From the NCBI GenBank assembly GCA_964538225.1, contig CAZIDW010000021.1, forward strand, positions 1 to 17,756: a stretch of 17,756 nucleotides of DNA. The letters run 5' to 3'. The notes under the pieces are model-generated. The model saw nothing but the letters and a program-made list of their open reading frames with translations. It did not search any database and was not told the origin of the DNA. The translations under genes and the position numbers were made by a program. This document shows, one piece after another, positions 13,259-17,756 of the stretch. Source of the DNA: JAFGCR01 sp964538225 (GTDB lineage: Bacteria > Patescibacteriota > Gracilibacteria > UM-FILTER-43-11). Within the stretch, counting starts at the first letter, position 1. Every line of letters starts with the position of its first letter.

Positions 13259-13486
13259 ATGGCCAAACAAGTTATCGAGGTAGAGGGAAAAGTGGTTGAA
13301 CCCCTTTCGAACGCAACTTTTAAAGTAGAACTGATCGGCGAAGAATATAAAGGCCACACCATATTAGCTCATGTTTCCGGTAAGGTGCGTATGAATTATA
13401 TCCGTATTTTACCAGGAGACAGAGTCACTGTTGAAATCACTCCTTATGATCTGTCAAAGGGGCGGATCACCTATCGTCATAAATAA
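13259..13486 (+). CDS. infA: Translation initiation factor IF-1
   Basis: IF-1 binds the A site of the 30S subunit during initiation and supports IF-2 and IF-3. The 75-aa protein is a single OB fold: MAKQVIEVEGKVVEPLSNATFKVEL, then the HTILAHVSGKVRMNYIRILPGDRVTVEITPYDL core with the conserved RMNYIRILPGD segment, ending GRITYRHK. Its ATG follows the CGCTACTTACTAT box rather than a Shine-Dalgarno sequence. It likely starts a separate transcript from the 13123-13151 promoter. rpmJ follows after 8 bp. Confidence 0.99.
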   Translation: MAKQVIEVEGKVVEPLSNATFKVELIGEEYKGHTILAHVSGKVRMNYIRILPGDRVTVEITPYDLSKGRITYRHK

Positions 13487-13494
13487 TCAATTCC

Positions 13495-13611
13495 ATGAAA
13501 GTAAGAGCTTCCGTTAAGAAAATCTGTGACAAATGCCGTGTTATCAAACGAAAAGGAGTCATCCGTGTGATCTGTCCTGCCTCTAAAAAACACAAACAAA
13601 GACAAGGGTAG
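13495..13611 (+). CDS. rpmJ: 50S ribosomal protein L36
   Basis: This 38-aa protein reads MKVRASVKKICDKCRVIKR, then KGVIRVICP and the basic end. L36 binds 23S rRNA near the factor-binding region. The zinc ligands C11, C14, C27 and H33 are all present, so it is the zinc-containing form. The end KKHKQRQG is the normal family end. The short length is normal for the family (37-38 aa). It sits between infA and rpsM, its standard position. Copy D of the mosaic element follows. Confidence 0.98.
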   Translation: MKVRASVKKICDKCRVIKRKGVIRVICPASKKHKQRQG

Positions 13612-13764
13612 TTTAATCTTCATTTTTTAATTTTGACCAGTATTACACTGATTAAATGATTAGCATGATATATCTATTTGGATCACAAAAATCATTTAAT
13701 CAGCGGTCATCAATCATGGTCTATCAATTAAATCATTTAATCACAGTTTAATTTTTATTTTGAT
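13612..13764. repeat. Mosaic intergenic element, copy D (before rpsM)
   Basis: It fills the rpmJ-rpsM spacer. It shares the left end (AATTTTGACC, then TTACACTGATTAAATGATT) and the right end (AATCATTTAATCACAGTTTAA) with copies A-C. Its middle matches copy A. CTGATTAAATGATT (13648-13661) pairs perfectly with 13690-13703. The outer GACC/GGTC pairing is kept, but it does not extend as far as in copy A. Confidence 0.9.
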
Positions 13765-14145
13765 ATGGCGAGAATAGCAGGAGTCAACCTCCCCAAAGGC
13801 AAACGGATTGAGATCGCCCTTACTTATATCTATGGAATCGGGCGCAGTCTCAGCCGAAAAGTCCTGAATAATCTTAAAATCGATTTAGATACTAAGGTCG
13901 AAGATTTGACAGTCCCTCAGGAAAAGCAGATCCGCGAAGCGGTCGGCAAGCTGATGGTCGAAGGCGATTTAAAACGGCAAGTTGGCGGTAATATTAAACG
14001 TCTGCAGGAAATCGGGACGTATCGCGGCTTTCGGCATCGCCGCCGTCTCCCGGCACGGGGGCAGCGCACTAAAACCAATGCGCGCACTAAACGCGGCAAG
14101 CGTGTGACTATGGGGAGCGGTAAGATAAAAGATGTGAAGAAATAA
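13765..14145 (+). CDS. rpsM: 30S ribosomal protein S13
   Basis: S13 lies in the small-subunit head, contacts P-site tRNA with its C-terminal tail and forms bridges to the large subunit. The length of 126 aa is normal. The start MARIAGVNLPKGKRIEIALTYIYGIG carries the helix-two-turns-helix region. The rRNA/tRNA-binding stretch TYRGFRHRRRLPARGQRTKTNARTKRG ends near the basic C-terminus. In E. coli it opens the alpha operon. Here it follows copy D of the repeat element and has no Shine-Dalgarno sequence. Confidence 0.99.
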   Translation: MARIAGVNLPKGKRIEIALTYIYGIGRSLSRKVLNNLKIDLDTKVEDLTVPQEKQIREAVGKLMVEGDLKRQVGGNIKRLQEIGTYRGFRHRRRLPARGQRTKTNARTKRGKRVTMGSGKIKDVKK

Positions 14146-14164
14146 AATTTAATTTTCCATTCTC

Positions 14165-14196
14165 CGTAGTGCAGTTAAATCCTTCGATGCACTACG
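14165..14196 (+). other. Hairpin in rpsM-rpsK spacer
   Basis: CGTAGTGCA (14165-14173) pairs perfectly with TGCACTACG (14188-14196) around a 14-nt loop. The loop contains ATCCTTCG (14179-14186), which could alternatively pair with CGAAGGAT (14228-14235). The two pairings overlap, so this is a possible two-state structure. After it the spacer has CAATAAAGTT and then TTTTAAT/TTTCAAT words up to the rpsK ATG. Confidence 0.6.
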
Positions 14197-14262
14197 AGAT
14201 AGTCAATAAAGTTACCAACGTTTACTACGAAGGATGAATCAATTTTTAATTTTCAATTTTCA

Positions 14263-14652
14263 ATGGCAGAGAAAATCGCCAAAAGCAGGAAGAAGATCCG
14301 GAAGTCCGTACCCATCGGCCATGCCTATGTGACGGCTACCTATAACAACACAATGATCACAATCACCGATCCGGAGGGTGGCGTGCTGGCCTGGTCCTCA
14401 GCCGGATCCAACGGCTTTAAAGGCACGCGTAAGTCCACTCCTTACGCGGCTACTGTTACTGCTGAAAAAGCCGCTGAAAAGGTGGCGCCTTACGGCGTGG
14501 AGCGGCTGAAGATCTTTGTTAAAGGGGTCGGCACAGGCCGTGAGCAGGCCATCCGAGGTCTGCATGCCGCCGGTTTTGAACTGGATGCGATTTTTGATAC
14601 CACTCCCATTCCTCACAACGGTTGCCGCAAAAAAGGGCCCCGCCGGAACTAA
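14263..14652 (+). CDS. rpsK: 30S ribosomal protein S11
   Basis: S11 is on the small-subunit platform near the Shine-Dalgarno helix and the E-site. The length of 129 aa is normal. It shows AYVTATYNNTMITITDPEGGVLAWSSAG, GFKGTRKSTPYAA, then the conserved VKGVGTGREQAIRGLHAAGFE and the terminal PHNGCRKKGPRRN. Its location on the platform is worth noting because SD-dependent initiation seems unused here. The ATG completes a run of TTTCAAT heptads. Confidence 0.99.
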   Translation: MAEKIAKSRKKIRKSVPIGHAYVTATYNNTMITITDPEGGVLAWSSAGSNGFKGTRKSTPYAATVTAEKAAEKVAPYGVERLKIFVKGVGTGREQAIRGLHAAGFELDAIFDTTPIPHNGCRKKGPRRN

Positions 14653-14685
14653 AACCGTATTTAGAATTTAAATTTTCTTATTTTA

Positions 14686-15297
14686 ATGAGATACACTGGT
14701 CCGAAAGCACGGTTATGCCGACGCCATCGAGCGAATTTATTCGGCACCTCGAAATACACCAAGATCGTTGAACGTCGATCCGGAAAGCCGGGTATGCACG
14801 GGGGTCGCATGTTTTTTGGCAAACTGAGTGAATACGGAATACAGTTAAGCGAAAAACAGAAGGCCCGCATTCTCTTCGGCTTGTCTGAAAAGCAATTCAG
14901 AAATTATTTTAAGAAAGCTTCTACGATGTCCGGTGAAACCGGTGAAAACCTTTTGCGTCTGCTTGAACTCCGCCTGGATAATCTGGTCTACGTTTCCCAG
15001 TTTGCCGTTACCCGCATGCAGGCCCGCCAAATGGTTTCTCATGGGCATTTCCGTGTAAATGGCCGGCGCGTGGACATTTCCTCTATCCAGGTCCGCCCCG
15101 GGGATAAGATAGAACTGGCCGATAGGCTGAAAGATTCCCCCCTTTACAGCGGCCTGGAGAAACTGAAGGACTATTCCCCCAAATGGCTCAAGGTCGATTT
15201 AAAAAAACGGTGTGTCGAAGTCCTTTCACTCCCGGAAAAAGATGATCTTGAAAAGAGTATAGAAAGCCAATTGATCGTGGAATTCTATTCACGATAA
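14686..15297 (+). CDS. rpsD: 30S ribosomal protein S4
   Basis: S4 is the primary assembly protein of the 16S 5' domain. In E. coli it also represses the alpha operon and helps unwind mRNA. The 203-aa protein has an N-terminal helical region starting MRYTGPKARLCRRHRANLFG and an S4 RNA-binding domain at about residues 95-160 (LRLDNLVYVSQFAVTRMQARQMVSHGHFRVNGRRVDI). The N-terminal zinc-binding cysteine cluster of some S4 proteins is absent: only one Cys lies near the start. Its end (VEFYSR) is typical. Confidence 0.99.
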   Translation: MRYTGPKARLCRRHRANLFGTSKYTKIVERRSGKPGMHGGRMFFGKLSEYGIQLSEKQKARILFGLSEKQFRNYFKKASTMSGETGENLLRLLELRLDNLVYVSQFAVTRMQARQMVSHGHFRVNGRRVDISSIQVRPGDKIELADRLKDSPLYSGLEKLKDYSPKWLKVDLKKRCVEVLSLPEKDDLEKSIESQLIVEFYSR

Positions 15298-15326
15298 CCC
15301 CTTATCCTTTTTAACCTTCATGCATT

Positions 15327-16319
15327 ATGCATATCATCCAAGAAGAGATCGGTTTACCTAAAATCAAGGCAGACTCCACCAGTCCGAACCATGCGGTATT
15401 CACGATCAGCCCGCTTCCATCCGGTTATGGACTGACATTGGGCAACGCGTTCCGGCGGGTTCTTTTATCCTCACTTCCGGGAGCCGCGATCACATCGGTG
15501 AAGATCGAAGGGGTTACTCATGAATACGCTACGATTTCCGGCGTTCAGGACAGTGTTTTGGATATCATCCTGAACCTGAAGCAGTTACAGCTCAAAAAAC
15601 ATTCCAAAGCCCCGGAGATCATCAAATTATCTACCAAGAAAGAAGGAGATGTCCTTGCGAAAGATATCGAACATTCCAGCGATATCGAGATTTTAAACCC
15701 CGATCTCCGCATCACTACCCTGACTAACAAGAATGTTAATCTTAAAATAGAGATGCGCGTAGAGAAAGGCGTAGGGTATGAGCCGGTCACTTTGCGGAAG
15801 AAAAGCGGGAAGGAGTTGGGTATGATTCTCGTGGACGCTATTTATAGCCCGGTCATAAAAGTCCGGTATGATGTTTCTAATACCCGTGTCGGCGAGATGA
15901 CAGATTTGGATAAACTTAAACTTGAAGTCGAAACCAACGGATCCATTTCCCCTGAGGATGCCCTGAAATTCACAGCCAGCGTGCTTAAATCTTATTTTGA
16001 TTTGTTTTTGGTCGAAGAAGAAGAGGAGGAGATAGAACCTGATTTCCGCAGTGACCGTCAGCAGGTTAAGACCAAAGAACTCCAGGAGGAAGAAGAAGAC
16101 TCTAAAAAAGAAACATACACGCCGATTGAGATCCTCAATTTTTCTCCGCGCACCCTGAATTCGCTGATCAACGGCGGTATCGGCTCCATTGAGCAGCTGG
16201 TTAAATGCACTCCCAGCAAACTCGGCAATTTCCGCGGATTCGGCAAAAAAGCGATGACCGAAGTTATGGAGGCTCTTGCTACACGCGGGCTGAAGCTGAT
16301 GGATGAAAAAGAATTTTAA
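15327..16319 (+). CDS. rpoA: DNA-directed RNA polymerase subunit alpha
   Basis: Alpha dimerises to start RNA polymerase assembly, and its C-terminal domain contacts UP elements and activators. The 330-aa protein is of normal length. The N-terminal domain covers residues 1-230 (SPLPSGYGLTLGNAFRRVLLSSLPGAAIT near the start). A strongly acidic linker (E230-E236, E251-E257) follows. The C-terminal domain is at about 264-325, with R275 at the place of E. coli R265, and LGNFRGFGKKAMTEV. The spacer before it has a weak GATAA/TTATC stem with a short T-run. The start codon lies in a near-palindrome (ATGCAT...ATGCAT). Confidence 0.98.
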   Translation: MHIIQEEIGLPKIKADSTSPNHAVFTISPLPSGYGLTLGNAFRRVLLSSLPGAAITSVKIEGVTHEYATISGVQDSVLDIILNLKQLQLKKHSKAPEIIKLSTKKEGDVLAKDIEHSSDIEILNPDLRITTLTNKNVNLKIEMRVEKGVGYEPVTLRKKSGKELGMILVDAIYSPVIKVRYDVSNTRVGEMTDLDKLKLEVETNGSISPEDALKFTASVLKSYFDLFLVEEEEEEIEPDFRSDRQQVKTKELQEEEEDSKKETYTPIEILNFSPRTLNSLINGGIGSIEQLVKCTPSKLGNFRGFGKKAMTEVMEALATRGLKLMDEKEF

Positions 16320-16325
16320 TTTTTT

Positions 16326-16378
16326 AATTTTCAGTTTTCAATTTTCACTTAACTGAGAACTGTTAAATATAATATATT
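16326..16378. repeat. 7-nt array in rpoA-rplQ spacer
   Basis: AATTTTC, AGTTTTC and AATTTTC are followed in register by ACTTAAC, TGAGAAC, TGTTAAA, TATAATA and TATT, then the rplQ ATG. The first three words are the same family as the rpmC-rpsQ array; the rest is degenerate. TATAATA resembles a -10 element, but no -35 is at the right distance. Confidence 0.7.
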
Positions 16379-16732
16379 ATGCGCCACGCTGTTAAATCGA
16401 AACGCATTAACCGGAGTGAAGCCCATCGGGATTCCATGCTCAGGAATCTGGCGACATCTGTTATTCTTTATGAAAAAGTAAAGACGACGCGCGCCAAGGC
16501 TAAACTGGTCAAACCGATCCTCGAAAAAGTGATCAGCACTGCGCGTAAACAGGATACGCCTAAGGCTATGCGCGTGTTGAACGCTTACCTGTCCGACAAA
16601 AATGCTTCTAAAAAACTTGTCAGAATCCTGAAAGACCGTTATAAAGAACGTTCATCCGGTTTTATCCGCCTGATTCCTGTAGGCGACCGGGCCGGCGACG
16701 CGGCGCCCATGGTACAAATCGAACTTGTTTAA
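16379..16732 (+). CDS. rplQ: 50S ribosomal protein L17
   Basis: L17 lies at the tunnel exit of the large subunit. The length of 117 aa is normal. The start MRHAVKSKRINRSEAHRDSMLRNLATSVILYEKVKTTRAKAKLVKP is unmistakable, and the end RLIPVGDRAGDAAPMVQIELV matches the family's RIGDAAPMA-type tail. It follows rpoA, the standard end of the alpha operon. Its stop lies four bases before the rplM ATG, so the L13-S9 pair is co-transcribed with it. Confidence 0.98.
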   Translation: MRHAVKSKRINRSEAHRDSMLRNLATSVILYEKVKTTRAKAKLVKPILEKVISTARKQDTPKAMRVLNAYLSDKNASKKLVRILKDRYKERSSGFIRLIPVGDRAGDAAPMVQIELV

Positions 16733-16736
16733 ACTT

Positions 16737-17174
16737 ATGATGCATAAAACCCATACACCAAAGAAAGAATCCAAGGCGGATAAAAAATGGTATTTGGTCG
16801 ATGCGGACGGAAAAACGCTCGGCCGCCTGGCTACTCAGATCGCCGTTGTCCTCCGCGGAAAAAGCAAACCCACTTTTACCCCCCATATGGATATGGGTGA
16901 TTATGTGGTCGTCGTTAATGCCGATAAGGTCCGGCTGTCCGGCCAGAAAGAAGCGCAAAAAGAGTATATCCATCACACAGGATATTTAGGTCATCTCCGG
17001 CGTGAGCCGATTAACATTGTGCGCGCCAAAAACCCCACACGCATCCTTCAGGAAGCAGTGGCCGGCATGATTCCACGCAACCGGCTTAAAAAATTCATTC
17101 TGGCCAAACTTAAGGTCTATGCTGGCACGGACCATCCGCATGGCGGACAAAAACTTGAATCTCTATCTATTTAA
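16737..17174 (+). CDS. rplM: 50S ribosomal protein L13
   Basis: L13 is an early-assembly large-subunit protein. The start is one of two adjacent ATGs (16737 or 16740); an in-frame TTG at 16725 lies inside rplQ and is unlikely. From 16737 the protein has 145 aa, the normal length. KWYLVDADGKTLGRLATQIAVVLRGK near the start, HMDMGDYVVVVNADKVRLSG, the HHTGYLGHLRREP segment and the AVAGMIPRNRL stretch are all family features. In many bacteria rplM-rpsI is a separate operon; here it is joined to the alpha operon. Confidence 0.98.
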   Translation: MMHKTHTPKKESKADKKWYLVDADGKTLGRLATQIAVVLRGKSKPTFTPHMDMGDYVVVVNADKVRLSGQKEAQKEYIHHTGYLGHLRREPINIVRAKNPTRILQEAVAGMIPRNRLKKFILAKLKVYAGTDHPHGGQKLESLSI

Positions 17175-17187
17175 TCATATTTGATCC

Positions 17188-17616
17188 ATGTCCACGAAAT
17201 CAGACGAGACAAAACCCATGGAACGGAAAGGTAATTACCATTACGCGAACGGTAAACGGAAAATGTCCGTCGCGCGCGTGCGTTTGTACGAAAAAGGCAA
17301 AGGGGATATCCTGGTCAATGATCAACCGCTGGAGGATTATTTTTTCGGAACGCTGATCGGCACTGTAAAAGCCCCTTTAAAATTAGTGAACCTGTTAAAA
17401 GAGTTTGATATTACAGTGAAGGTCAATGGCGGTGGGCTTAGCTCTCAGGCGGACGCAGTTCGGCACGGAATCGCCAAAGCCCTGACGGTTTTTGACCCGT
17501 CTTTAAGAGGATCCCTGAAGCGTGCCGCCTTTTTAACGCGTGATGCCCGCACCAAAGAACGCAAGAAATTCGGTCTGCAAAGAGCCCGAAGAGCACCTCA
17601 GTGGTCTAAACGCTAA
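17188..17616 (+). CDS. rpsI: 30S ribosomal protein S9
   Basis: S9 is in the small-subunit head, and its basic C-terminal tail contacts P-site tRNA. The 142-aa protein has an N-terminal addition of about 10 residues before YHYANGKRKMSVARVRLYEKGKG, the usual start of the fold. The GGGLSSQADAVRHGIAKAL segment is central and RDARTKERKKFGLQRARRAPQWSKR ends it, with the invariant SKR tail. It is the last gene of the cluster in this window. No clear rho-independent terminator follows. Confidence 0.99.
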   Translation: MSTKSDETKPMERKGNYHYANGKRKMSVARVRLYEKGKGDILVNDQPLEDYFFGTLIGTVKAPLKLVNLLKEFDITVKVNGGGLSSQADAVRHGIAKALTVFDPSLRGSLKRAAFLTRDARTKERKKFGLQRARRAPQWSKR

Positions 17617-17644
17617 AATTACCTGACAGTCGTTCCGCGGGAAT

Positions 17645-17722
17645 AATTGACATTTGACTTTTTTGGAATTTGTAACTCGTAACTTGTAACTCGTAACTTG
17701 CAACTTACAGCAATCAAGTTAC
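17645..17722. repeat. 7-nt repeat array after rpsI
   Basis: Eleven heptads in register follow the last gene: AATTGAC, ATTTGAC, TTTTTTG, GAATTTG, then TAACTCG/TAACTTG alternating twice, CAACTTA, CAGCAAT and CAAGTTA. GTAACTTG (17693-17700) can pair with CAAGTTAC (17715-17722). CAAGTTAC occurs again at the window end, so the element probably continues beyond it. Confidence 0.8.
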
Positions 17723-17729
17723 TAGTTAC

Positions 17730-17742
17730 GCCCCGAAGGGGC
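17730..17742. other. Compact G+C hairpin after rpsI
   Basis: GCCCC and GGGGC flank GAA; on the other strand this is a C(UUCG)G tetraloop hairpin. It lies inside GTTAC-type repeat words. No T-run follows on either strand within the window, so it is not a clear terminator, though it would be a stable RNA fold in both directions. Confidence 0.6.
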
Positions 17743-17756
17743 AAATGACAAGTTAC

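Noticed and set aside
16725..16736. TTG 16725 as rplM start; likewise GTG 12260 for map, ATG 11561 for adk and a start at 5834 for rplX
   Set aside because: Each adds residues that do not match the family, and those for rplM and rplX lie inside the preceding gene.
17633..17664. Possible terminator: TTCC-GCG-GGAA stem with a later T-run
   Set aside because: The stem has only four pairs and the T-run begins 15 nt later, too far for an intrinsic terminator.

Overview
This window holds one long run of housekeeping genes, all on the + strand. It is a fused S10/spc/alpha ribosomal-protein cluster that continues into L13/S9. There are 31 protein genes: 26 ribosomal proteins (rplC to rpsI), the translocase subunit secY, an adenylate kinase, methionine aminopeptidase, IF-1 and the RNA polymerase alpha subunit. 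The set suggests a bacterium of the Patescibacteria/CPR type, perhaps on the Peregrinibacteria side (inference, moderate confidence). The reasons are that rpmD (L30) is absent from its usual slot between rpsE and rplO, that S14 is the short zinc type, and that the adenylate kinase is divergent with a zinc LID. TGA is used as a stop (rplD, rpsE), so a UGA-glycine code is unlikely.

Layout: 1-535 is non-coding. It carries a 109-bp sequence present twice at a 137-bp offset, a weak terminator-like hairpin, a sigma70-like promoter (418-445) and a two-hairpin leader. Genes rplC-rplD-rplW-rplB-rpsS-rplV-rpsC-rplP-rpmC-rpsQ (536-5573) are the S10 part without rpsJ. Genes rplN-rplX-rplE-rpsN-rpsH-rplF-rplR-rpsE-rplO-secY (5650-11519) are the spc part. 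Then come adk-map (11597-13048), a 210-bp gap with a second promoter candidate, infA-rpmJ-rpsM-rpsK-rpsD-rpoA-rplQ (13259-16732), and rplM-rpsI (16737-17616). The window ends in repeat sequence.

The genes are conventional. The unusual material lies between them. (1) No gene has a recognisable Shine-Dalgarno sequence, and many start codons follow directly on AT-rich words such as AATTTTC. (2) Many spacers are imperfect 7-nt tandem repeats that keep one register from stop codon to start codon, with a different word in each spacer. (3) A 140-180-bp mosaic element occurs four times, each time between a stop codon and the next start codon (before rplE, rplF, rpsE and rpsM). Two copies share 105 identical bases and differ by a clean 42-bp deletion between 7-nt direct repeats. 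(4) Several spacers fold into strong hairpins (rpsQ-rplN, secY-adk, rpsM-rpsK). The best candidate for something undescribed is this heptad and palindrome system in the translation-initiation regions of an SD-less ribosomal operon.
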